A stretch of 6,372 nucleotides of DNA from Candidatus Kerfeldbacteria bacterium. Its GTDB lineage: Bacteria; Patescibacteriota; Patescibacteriia; PEXW01. Under the pieces are notes generated by a model, which saw nothing but the letters and a program-made list of their open reading frames with translations, searched no databases and had not been told where the DNA came from. The stretch lies in contig CAIPSZ010000133.1 in the NCBI GenBank assembly GCA_903867845.1, forward strand, positions 1 through 6,372. The letters run 5' to 3'. Below, piece after piece: positions 1 to 4,607 of this stretch. Within the stretch, counting starts at the first letter, position 1. Every line of letters begins with the position of its first letter. The translations under genes were made by a program, and so were the position numbers.

Positions 1-1
1 C

Positions 2-364
2 CCGCCTTCGCGTTCTGTGGAATGGAATTCTGCACTCATGGATTTTGGAGCTCTGGTATGCACGGCACGTTCGCCAAAATGCACGTCGTGTCCACTGCAA
101 AAATCCTGCAAAGCGTATCCGGCAATTCTCACCACAGCCATTGCGCAGAAAGGTCCGAAGCAACGGTTTGTGGGCAGCACACGGTACTGGCGCGGGCAAA
201 TTGTTAGCTACCTACGGGAGAAACCGAAGCGACGCACTCCACGCGTGCAATTACGTCGAGTATTTTCTGAACGCGGGTTGGACCATGAGCGTTTCGCACA
301 CCTCATCCAAAACTTACAGAAGGATGGGCTTATCTACCAAAAAGGTGGCGTTGTTCGTTTGTAA
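2..364 (+). CDS. mutY: A/G-specific adenine glycosylase (MutY), 3' part only
   Basis: MutY removes adenine mispaired with 8-oxoguanine or guanine in DNA base excision repair. The gene runs off the left edge; the open frame begins at base 2, and the GTG at 17 is an internal valine, not a start. The visible part starts with the family-typical WNSALMDFGALVC. It then shows the four-cysteine iron-sulfur loop C-x6-C-x2-C-x5-C, with Cys codons at bases 59, 80, 89 and 107. The HhH-GPD catalytic core lies outside the window. The roughly 75 residues after the cluster do not look like the NUDIX (MutT-like) 8-oxoG recognition domain of E. coli MutY. They resemble the short winged-helix-like tail of actinobacterial MutY proteins (RYWRGQIVSYLRE, then HLIQNLQKDGLIYQ). 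The next gene, an Fe-S assembly factor, starts 29 bases downstream. An endonuclease III relative is a less likely alternative. Confidence 0.88.
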   Translation, partial: PPSRSVEWNSALMDFGALVCTARSPKCTSCPLQKSCKAYPAILTTAIAQKGPKQRFVGSTRYWRGQIVSYLREKPKRRTPRVQLRRVFSERGLDHERFAHLIQNLQKDGLIYQKGGVVRL

Positions 365-387
365 TCCTGGACCCGTACCCCTACACT
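359..387 (+). promoter_or_regulatory. Predicted promoter of the MIP18/SufT gene, leaderless type
   Basis: TTGTAA (359-364, overlapping the last codon and stop of mutY) is followed by a 17-base spacer and TACACT (382-387). Only six bases separate TACACT from the ATG at 394, so transcription would begin at or next to the start codon. No Shine-Dalgarno is present. The element matches are moderate (4/6 each). The identical geometry upstream of the Fur-family gene is the main support. Confidence 0.5.
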
Positions 388-393
388 GTTTCT

Positions 394-696
394 ATGATCA
401 CTGAAGCACAAGTACTCGACGCGCTCAAAACTTGTGATGATCCCGAACTCGGGGTTAATGTTGTTGAGCTGGGGCTTATCTATAAAATTACCATTTCCCC
501 AAAGCAGGATATTCACGTGCTCATGACGCTCACCACGCCAGGGTGCCCGTTGCTGGAGTACTTCGTTGATACCACAGCCAGTAAACTCCGCGGACTTCCA
601 GGCGTGCATGATGCGAAAGTGGAAATAACCTTTGACCCACCCTGGGATAAAAGCAAGATGAGCGAAGAGGCTCGGGCGCAACTCGGGATGGACTAA
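394..696 (+). CDS. MIP18/DUF59 family Fe-S cluster assembly factor (SufT-like)
   Basis: This is a 100-residue single-domain protein of the MIP18 (DUF59) family, whose bacterial members (SufT, and the N-terminal domain of some Mrp/ApbC proteins) help mature or insert iron-sulfur clusters in the cytosol. Family landmarks are clear: DDPELGVNVVELGLIY (residues 15-30), MTLTTPGCPL (44-53) with the conserved Cys51, and a C-terminal DPPWDKSKMSEEAR (81-94) ending in QLGMD. Length is normal for a stand-alone member. The ATG at 394 is chosen because the conserved region begins soon after it and a promoter-like pair ends six bases upstream. It lies just downstream of mutY, an Fe-S enzyme, but its probable own promoter means this need not be an operon. 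No SUF operon genes are visible, so a specific gene name is not assigned. Confidence 0.9.
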   Translation: MITEAQVLDALKTCDDPELGVNVVELGLIYKITISPKQDIHVLMTLTTPGCPLLEYFVDTTASKLRGLPGVHDAKVEITFDPPWDKSKMSEEARAQLGMD

Positions 697-726
697 CAAG
701 AACCGCCCGCGTGCGTACGCGAGCGG
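693..726 (-). terminator. Rho-independent terminator of the small minus-strand gene
   Basis: Read on the minus strand, a 10 bp GC-rich stem (717-726 with 703-712, one G-U wobble) closes a four-base loop and is followed by the T-rich run TTCTTGTTAG. On the plus strand the wobble becomes a C-A mismatch and the following bases are not T-rich. The element is therefore directional and belongs to the minus-strand transcript that ends just after the small ORF. It begins seven bases past the convergent MIP18-family stop codon. Confidence 0.75.
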
Positions 727-736
727 TAAAGGGCAA

Positions 737-895
737 TCAGGAACGGTTGCGTTGGTCGACGAAGGTTTTTCGCGGACCAACATGACCGTGCCTTGGTGGG
801 GGAGGAAGGGTCAGTTGCTCTTCTTGCCTCGTGCGGATTAGCCGCCGCATCTGACGTTGTTCGACAATGTTTGGATTCTTTGGCTTGTAGCTCAT
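737..895 (-). CDS. Small basic hypothetical protein, 52 residues
   Basis: I do not recognise this protein. The ORF begins MSYKPKNPNIVEQRQ and ends in KTFVDQRNRS. It is rich in Arg and Lys (12 basic against 4 acidic residues), has no membrane segment or cysteine, and carries a four-proline run (residues 31-34). Three features support a real gene. A strong Shine-Dalgarno, AGGAGG, lies at 905-900, four bases before the ATG. A TATACT -10-like element (942-937) would give a leader of about 35 bases. A directional terminator lies at 726-693, a few bases after the TGA. It is divergent from the zinc operon and convergent with the MIP18-family gene. The central Arg/Gln/Glu-rich part (residues 12-28) could form an amphipathic helix, but this is inference. 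The region is also rich in inverted repeats, so a structured small RNA is the main alternative. Confidence 0.62.
   Translation of the reverse strand: MSYKPKNPNIVEQRQMRRLIRTRQEEQLTLPPPPRHGHVGPRKTFVDQRNRS
743..789. repeat. Long imperfect inverted repeat inside the small minus-strand gene
   Basis: The nested arms are ACGGT (743-747) with ACCGT (785-789), GTTGGTC (751-757) with GACCAAC (775-781), and CGAA (760-763) with TTCG (769-772), around a five-base loop. That is 16 Watson-Crick pairs interrupted by two small internal loops. It could fold in RNA from either strand. It lies in the last third of the small ORF, shortly before that gene's terminator. Confidence 0.6.
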
Positions 896-899
896 CTAA

Positions 900-905
900 C
901 CTCCT
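900..905 (-). promoter_or_regulatory. Strong ribosome binding site of the small minus-strand gene
   Basis: On the minus strand AGGAGG stands four bases before the ATG at 895. It is the only near-consensus Shine-Dalgarno I found in front of any gene here, whereas the other transcription-unit-leading genes lack one. It therefore decides the start and argues that this short ORF is translated. Confidence 0.7.
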
Positions 906-936
906 AGGTACGTTTGGGTTTGTATTTTCTGCACAC

Positions 937-944
937 AGTATAAT
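937..944. promoter_or_regulatory. Overlapping -10-like elements facing both ways
   Basis: The plus strand reads TATAAT (939-944) and the minus strand reads TATACT (942-937) through the same bases. The minus-strand reading fits the small gene, with a start near 930 and a leader of about 35 bases. The plus-strand reading would give the zinc operon a leader of about 75 bases. Neither direction has a good -35 element: the plus candidate TTGGGT needs a 19-base spacer, and the minus candidate is poor. Confidence 0.4.
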
Positions 945-989
945 CTAGGAAAGTGGTTTGTGGAATGTTTAAACGATGTAGGGAGATAT

Positions 990-1018
990 TTGTAAATGCA
1001 ACCGAGTTGCATTAGAAT
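990..1018 (+). promoter_or_regulatory. Predicted leaderless promoter of the zur-znuACB operon
   Basis: TTGTAA (990-995), a 17-base spacer and TAGAAT (1013-1018) are followed by six bases and the ATG at 1025, so the transcript would start at or beside the start codon. No Shine-Dalgarno precedes the ATG, which agrees with leaderless translation. The same -35 hexamer, spacer and -10-to-ATG distance occur in front of the MIP18-family gene. Confidence 0.6.
995..1013. promoter_or_regulatory. Palindromic operator, probable Zur box
   Basis: AATGCAAC (995-1002), three bases, then GTTGCATT (1006-1013) form a perfect 8+8 bp dyad. It fills the spacer between the predicted -35 and -10 elements and ends 11 bases before the Fur-family start codon. 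Fur-family repressors bind AT-rich dyads of about this size. Bound here, the repressor would block RNA polymerase directly, so zinc-dependent autoregulation of the operon is the natural inference. I saw no second copy in the window. Confidence 0.65.
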
Positions 1019-1024
1019 AACACC

Positions 1025-1444
1025 ATGGATATCGAAAAGCATCGAAATACCCCTATTCGCAAGGTGTTATTGGAGATCCTGACCCGAGCCACAAAACCCA
1101 GCGCTCAAGTTGAGCTCCATGCACTGCTCGTTCAACGTGGCCTCTCGGCTCACAAAACTACGCTATACCGAATCCTGGATGACCTCCTCCAGCACCGCAT
1201 CATTAGCCAGACGACCTTTGGCGATGGCGTACTACGGTTTGAGCTGACTCGTGCTCACCACCATCATGTGGTGTGCGAGTCATGCCACCGCGTCGAAGAT
1301 GTACAAGTAGCAGGCGACCTGGCGCGGGAAGAGCAAATCATTGCGCGTAAAGTGAAATTCCGTAACGTCACGCACACCTTGGAATTTTTTGGTACGTGCG
1401 AGCAGTGCGTTCGGAAATCTACAAAAATACGCTCCGCACCATGA
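1025..1444 (+). CDS. zur: Fur-family metalloregulator, probable zinc uptake regulator
   Basis: This 139-residue cytosolic repressor has the two-part Fur layout. The N-terminal winged helix contains the recognition region SAHKTTLYRILDDLLQHRII (41-60). The C-terminal dimerisation and metal domain starts with HHHH (78-81). Cys84, Cys87, Cys125 and Cys128 form two CxxC pairs expected to hold the structural zinc. His117 and the histidine run are likely ligands of the sensing site. The length is typical of the family. Assignment to Zur rather than Fur, Mur or PerR rests on context: it is the first gene of an operon with a zinc importer and overlaps znuA by four bases (ATGA). A perfect palindrome sits in its promoter, so it probably represses its own operon when zinc is sufficient. 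The ATG at 1025 lacks a Shine-Dalgarno and follows a -10 element by six bases. Confidence 0.88.
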   Translation: MDIEKHRNTPIRKVLLEILTRATKPSAQVELHALLVQRGLSAHKTTLYRILDDLLQHRIISQTTFGDGVLRFELTRAHHHHVVCESCHRVEDVQVAGDLAREEQIIARKVKFRNVTHTLEFFGTCEQCVRKSTKIRSAP

Positions 1445-2367
1445 AACGCATTCTCATCATTCTCATCTTCGTCACAGCATTTTTGACGTTGAGCATTGCG
1501 CTCAAACTCCACTACTCGCCAACCACATTCAGTACGGCGCAGTCGGGTACACTGAAGATTTCTGCATCCTTTTACCCGCTTGCCTTCTTTGCCGAGCAAA
1601 TTGGCGGCCAGTACGTCAACGTGCGTACCATTACCCCGGCCAGTGCGGAACCACATGATTACGAACCAACCACACAGGATATAGCAACAATTGAATCTGG
1701 TAACCTGCTCATTCTCAACGGCAACGTGGAGCCCTGGGGAGTGAAGGTACACGATATCCTGCAAGGTACAAATGTCACTGTGGTGACAGCCGGCGCAGGG
1801 CTACTCACGCAGCAACTTGTTGAGAACGGCATCTCCACGACCGATCCACATGTCTGGTTAAACCCGCACCTTGCCATGCAGGAAGCGTACGTTATTGAAC
1901 AGGCAATAGCAGCGAAGGATCCCGCGCACGTTGCGTACTACCAGCAGCAACTTGGGAAACTCACTACCACGCTTGACGCAATTGACACGGCGTACCATAC
2001 CGGACTCGCGCACTGTAGCCAGAGCGCGTTCATTACGTCGCACGCTGCATTCGGGTACCTGGCCAGCCACTACGGTCTCCAGCAGGTTGCCATTGCCGGG
2101 CTATCGCCCGATGCCGAGCCATCCGGGCAGCAATTGGCTGATGTCTCGGCATTTGCAAAAGCGCATAACGTCACGTACATTTTTTTTGAAAGTTTAGTCA
2201 GCCCGAAACTCGCAGAAACGATTGCCAGAGAAGTTGGCGCGCAAACGCTCGTCCTCAATCCTATCGAAGGACTCACGCCGAATGACAGCACCGCAGGCAA
2301 GGATTACACTTCACTCATGCGCGACAACTTGCACAACCTTGAACTAGCCTTGCAATGCACACCGTAG
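1441..2367 (+). CDS. znuA: Zinc ABC transporter, substrate-binding protein ZnuA
   Basis: This 308-residue cluster A-I (TroA/ZnuA) binding protein captures metal outside the cytoplasmic membrane and delivers it to ZnuB. An N-terminal hydrophobic segment (about 3-22) targets it for export. It has no lipobox cysteine and no obvious signal peptidase I site, so it may stay anchored by this helix. Likely ligands are His72 in EPHDYEPT, His137 in DPHVWLNP and His201 in TSHAAFGYL, with Glu276 a possible fourth. Histidine at the third position, where manganese-type proteins usually have glutamate, favours zinc. The His-rich loop of many ZnuA proteins is absent. The start is ATG 1441, which overlaps the zur stop in ATGA and begins MKRILIILIF. 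An in-frame upstream start at 1396 would put 15 polar residues before the signal. It overlaps znuC by 13 bases. Confidence 0.9.
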   Translation: MKRILIILIFVTAFLTLSIALKLHYSPTTFSTAQSGTLKISASFYPLAFFAEQIGGQYVNVRTITPASAEPHDYEPTTQDIATIESGNLLILNGNVEPWGVKVHDILQGTNVTVVTAGAGLLTQQLVENGISTTDPHVWLNPHLAMQEAYVIEQAIAAKDPAHVAYYQQQLGKLTTTLDAIDTAYHTGLAHCSQSAFITSHAAFGYLASHYGLQQVAIAGLSPDAEPSGQQLADVSAFAKAHNVTYIFFESLVSPKLAETIAREVGAQTLVLNPIEGLTPNDSTAGKDYTSLMRDNLHNLELALQCTP

Positions 2368-3134
2368 ATCACACCACAAACCTTATTGAGCTCAAGAACG
2401 TGAGCTTTGGTTTTACCGCACACGACACAGTGATCCGTGACGTGACCCTAGCGGTGCACCGTGGTGATTACTTAGGTATCATTGGCCCAAACGGAGGTGG
2501 AAAAACCACGCTGCTCAAAGTCATGCTGGGGCTGCTCAAACCGACGAAGGGCACGGTGCGCTTATTCGGTAAAGACATATCGAAATTTCACCAGTGGTCG
2601 AAGATCGGGTACGTGCCACAGAAAGCATCGGCGTTTGATCCGAATTTCCCGGTTACGGTTGAAGAAGTGGTAGCCATGGGAACGTACGCGCGCCGCGGTC
2701 TCTTCCACCGCACCACCCGGGCAGACCGGAGCAAGGTGCACCAAGCACTAGAACACGTGGACATGCTGGAGTACCGTCACCGTCTGGCGGGCGACCTTTC
2801 GGGTGGGCAGCAGCAGCGCATCTTCATTGCCCGTGCTCTGGCTGGTGATCCGGAGATTATCCTGCTGGATGAACCAACCGTGGGGGTTGACGTGAGCACG
2901 CAGGAGCAGTTCTACCACTTGCTCAAGAAGCTCAATCACGAACTCGACCTGACCCTCGTGCTCGTCTCCCACGAGCTCGAAGTTGTCGCACGTGAGACAA
3001 CGGAAATCGCGAGTATCAACAACACGCTGGTCTACTACCGAACGCCCGAAGAGCTTGCGAAGAGTGGTGGACTGGAGCTGGCCTATGGCAAGTCCTTGAA
3101 GCACGTGCGCGCTACCCATCACAAACATGCTTGA
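2355..3134 (+). CDS. znuC: Zinc ABC transporter, ATP-binding protein ZnuC
   Basis: This 259-residue cytoplasmic ATPase powers the zinc importer, working as a dimer with ZnuB. All nucleotide-binding motifs are intact: Walker A GPNGGGKTT (44-52), Q-loop Gln89 in YVPQK, ABC signature LSGGQ (148-152) followed by QQR, Walker B IILLDEP (168-174), D-loop region VGVD, and the H-loop His206 in LVSHE. The C-terminus carries a short His-containing tail (His250, 255, 256, 258) that could bind metal, which is inference. The ATG at 2355 lies inside the end of znuA (13-base overlap), and the last eight bases overlap znuB, consistent with translational coupling. Sequence alone does not separate Zn from Mn in this ATPase family; the Zn call comes from ZnuA and the regulator. 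Confidence 0.93.
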   Translation: MHTVDHTTNLIELKNVSFGFTAHDTVIRDVTLAVHRGDYLGIIGPNGGGKTTLLKVMLGLLKPTKGTVRLFGKDISKFHQWSKIGYVPQKASAFDPNFPVTVEEVVAMGTYARRGLFHRTTRADRSKVHQALEHVDMLEYRHRLAGDLSGGQQQRIFIARALAGDPEIILLDEPTVGVDVSTQEQFYHLLKKLNHELDLTLVLVSHELEVVARETTEIASINNTLVYYRTPEELAKSGGLELAYGKSLKHVRATHHKHA

Positions 3135-3924
3135 CCTCTTCCACTACACCTTCATTGTTCGCGGCCTAGAAGCGGGGATTATCATCGCGATTATTGCCCC
3201 GCTCATTGGCATGTTCCTGGTACTCCGGCGCTACTCGCTCATCGCCGATACACTCGCGCATGTGTCCCTCGCCGGCGTCGCCATTGGCCTGCTCTTTAAA
3301 ATCAATGCTTTGTTCACTGCCATTGCCGCGGCGGTCATTTCCTCGGTTGCCATTGAGCGCTTGCGGATTTCCAAGCGCGTGTACGGTGAATCCGCCCTAG
3401 CAATATTCCTATCTGGAAGTTTAGCGCTTGCCATCGTGCTCATTAGTGTGGCGAATGGGTTTAATGTGAACCTGTTCAACTACCTCTTCGGTAGCATTGT
3501 CACGGTGAAGCAGTCTGACGTGACGATCATTGGTATCCTAGGGATTTTGGTGCTCGTCGCAATTGCGAGCGTGTACAAAGAACTTGTGTACCTAAGCTTT
3601 GATGAAGAGTCAGCCAAAGTGAGTGGCATTCCCACACGCATGCTGAACATCCTACTCATTGCCCTTGCTGCACTCACCGTATCGCTCGCCATTCCCATTG
3701 TCGGCGTGCTGCTCATTTCCGCACTCATCGTCATTCCAGTCGTTACCGCACTCCAATTGCGTGTTGGTTTCAAGCAGACCATTGTCATTGCGGAAATCCT
3801 TTCCATCTTCTCGGTTATCAGCGGGATTGTTACGTCGTACTACCTCAACACGTCCGCGGGTGGGACGATTGTGCTCATTGCTTTGCTCATCTTCGTCATC
3901 GTCTACGCAACGAAGAAACGATAA
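3127..3924 (+). CDS. znuB: Zinc ABC transporter, membrane permease ZnuB
   Basis: This 265-residue ABC-3 family permease forms the membrane channel of the importer. It is almost entirely hydrophobic, with about eight helices, roughly at 14-34, 45-58, 60-77, 89-108, 131-150, 172-208 (two helices), 217-236 and 244-261. Family signatures are present: RRYSLIADTLAHVSLAGVA (34-52) near the N-terminus, SFDEESAKVSGI (157-168) in the cytoplasmic loop that contacts the ATPase, and VGVLLISALIVIP (192-204). It ends in the basic ATKKR. Length is normal. The ATG at 3127 overlaps znuC by eight bases, making it the last gene of the zur-znuA-znuC-znuB operon. A strong hairpin terminator begins at its stop codon. 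Confidence 0.93.
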   Translation: MLDLFHYTFIVRGLEAGIIIAIIAPLIGMFLVLRRYSLIADTLAHVSLAGVAIGLLFKINALFTAIAAAVISSVAIERLRISKRVYGESALAIFLSGSLALAIVLISVANGFNVNLFNYLFGSIVTVKQSDVTIIGILGILVLVAIASVYKELVYLSFDEESAKVSGIPTRMLNILLIALAALTVSLAIPIVGVLLISALIVIPVVTALQLRVGFKQTIVIAEILSIFSVISGIVTSYYLNTSAGGTIVLIALLIFVIVYATKKR

Positions 3925-3946
3925 ACCCGCTCAGGTGAGCGGGTTT
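3923..3946. terminator. Bidirectional rho-independent terminator between znuB and the cupin gene
   Basis: A perfect 10 bp stem, AAACCCGCTC (3923-3932) with GAGCGGGTTT (3937-3946), closes a four-base loop. It is followed by TTTCGTTC on the plus strand and TTTATCGTTTC on the minus strand. It overlaps the znuB stop codon and lies 19 bases past the cupin gene's stop, so it can serve both convergent genes. Confidence 0.9.
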
Positions 3947-3965
3947 CGTTCAGGATAAATGGTAT

Positions 3966-4349
3966 TTACGCTTGGTAGTGATCCTGGGTGTCTGCCTGGG
4001 CGTCAGCTTTGGTTACGTGCACGGTGCCGTCGCGGTGCTCGGGTGGTGCGTACACGGTGTACAGTTTCACCGGCTCGGTTGACGATGCGTTGATGATGTT
4101 GTGCTTGGTTCCAGCCGGGACAATAACTGCATCGCCATCTCCAAGCGGGCTCTCTACATCATTAAGCACAGCTTTCGCTTGGCCCTTTTCGATGCGGATG
4201 AACTGGTCCAGGGTGTGCACTTCTTCGCCAATGTCTTCGCTTGGCTGCAAGTGCATGACGACGAGCTGGCAGTACTTGGCCGTGTAGAGCACTTTACGGA
4301 AGTTCGTGTTGACGAGCGATTCCCGTTCAACATTGCCGATGTAACTCAT
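3966..4349 (-). CDS. Small cupin-domain protein (mannose-6-phosphate isomerase-like)
   Basis: This 127-residue single-domain cupin starts MSYIGNVERESL. The first cupin motif is GEEVHTLDQFIRIEKG (41-56), and the second is GDGDAVIVPAGTKHN (70-84). Likely metal ligands are His45 and His83, with Asp48 or Gln49 near where the second histidine and glutamate of a classic HxH motif would be. The tail LYTVYAPPEHRDGTVHVTKADA (97-118, with gaps of certainty) is characteristic of a widespread uncharacterised cupin family often labelled mannose-6-phosphate isomerase by similarity. The true substrate is unknown. The frame is open upstream through the tRNA, but those codons are antisense tRNA, so the start is ATG 4349. 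No Shine-Dalgarno is seen, and a predicted extended -10 promoter lies about 30 bases upstream. Confidence 0.85.
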   Translation of the reverse strand: MSYIGNVERESLVNTNFRKVLYTAKYCQLVVMHLQPSEDIGEEVHTLDQFIRIEKGQAKAVLNDVESPLGDGDAVIVPAGTKHNIINASSTEPVKLYTVYAPPEHRDGTVHVTKADAQADTQDHYQA

Positions 4350-4378
4350 AGTAGTAGCGTTTAGTAGTGAATGTGTAG

Positions 4379-4387
4379 AGTATAGCA
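4379..4387 (-). promoter_or_regulatory. Extended -10 promoter of the cupin gene
   Basis: On the minus strand TGC-TATACT (4387-4379) is an extended -10 element matching TATAAT at five of six bases. No good -35 lies 17 bases upstream, which an extended -10 can tolerate. Transcription would start near 4372, giving a leader of about 22 bases without a Shine-Dalgarno. Confidence 0.5.
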
Positions 4388-4407
4388 GAATCTGGCTGTT
4401 TGCATGC

Positions 4408-4436
4408 TTGCAACCTTGGTTTGCTTTCGCTACAGT
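4408..4436 (+). promoter_or_regulatory. Predicted promoter of tRNA-Pro
   Basis: TTGCAA (4408-4413), a 17-base spacer and TACAGT (4431-4436) end ten bases before the mature tRNA 5' end. The primary transcript would carry only a few extra 5' bases. It is divergent from the cupin promoter in the same 97-base gap. Confidence 0.5.
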
Positions 4437-4446
4437 CAGCACGTAT

Positions 4447-4522
4447 CGGGGTGTGGCGCAGTTGGTAGCGCGCAGCGTTCGGGACGCTGAGGCCGTGGGT
4501 TCAAGTCCCACCACCCCGACCA
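4447..4522 (+). tRNA. tRNA-Pro (anticodon CGG), CCA encoded
   Basis: The full cloverleaf can be drawn. The acceptor stem CGGGGTG pairs with CACCCCG. The D stem is GCGC/GCGC around AGTTGGTA. The anticodon stem CAGCG/CGCTG encloses TTCGGGA with anticodon CGG at 4480-4482. The variable loop has five bases, and the T stem GTGGG/CCCAC encloses TTCAAGT. A73 and an encoded CCA follow. The anticodon reads CCG (proline), and the C1-G72 pair is typical of bacterial tRNA-Pro. No convincing terminator was seen between it and uppS. Confidence 0.96.
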
Positions 4523-4571
4523 GATTGTTATTAAATGATACACCCTCACCGTAAGAGTCAAAGGGAGCATC

Positions 4572-4600
4572 TTGACGTTGCAGGAAAACCGGGGTATTCT
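4572..4600 (+). promoter_or_regulatory. Predicted leaderless promoter of the uppS-type gene
   Basis: TTGACG (4572-4577, 5/6 to consensus), a 17-base spacer and TATTCT (4595-4600, 4/6) are followed by seven bases and the ATG at 4608. The TTG that could be read as an upstream start codon is thus the -35 element. The gene lacks a Shine-Dalgarno next to its ATG. Confidence 0.6.
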
Positions 4601-4607
4601 GCAGGCT

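Noticed and set aside
703..726. The hairpin after the MIP18-family gene as a terminator for the plus strand.
   Set aside because: Read on the plus strand the stem has a C-A mismatch and is followed by TAAAGGG, not a T tract. It fits only the minus strand.
334..783. A 149-codon minus-strand open frame antisense to the mutY end and the MIP18-family gene.
   Set aside because: It is opposite two well-supported genes, has no recognisable motif, and lies in a different frame from the small minus-strand gene that has the ribosome site and terminator.
996..1082. A 28-codon plus-strand ORF overlapping the zur start, with GGGAG ten bases upstream.
   Set aside because: It matters only if a distal promoter near 939 is used, its peptide is unremarkable, and its start lies in the operator palindrome. 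Chance is the simpler explanation.
1396..1440. Upstream in-frame ATG for znuA adding 15 residues.
   Set aside because: It would put charged residues before the signal segment and lie deep in the zur coding end. The ATGA overlap at 1441 is the usual operon junction and gives a proper signal N-terminus.
4523..4571. Possible tRNA terminator between tRNA-Pro and uppS.
   Set aside because: Only three-to-four-base complementary stretches were seen and there is no T tract after them.
4572..4607. TTG at 4572 as an upstream start of the uppS gene.
   Set aside because: The TTG belongs to a TTGACG -35 element with a 17-base spacer to TATTCT. The ATG at 4608 gives the normal N-terminus shortly before the HV..IMDGN motif.
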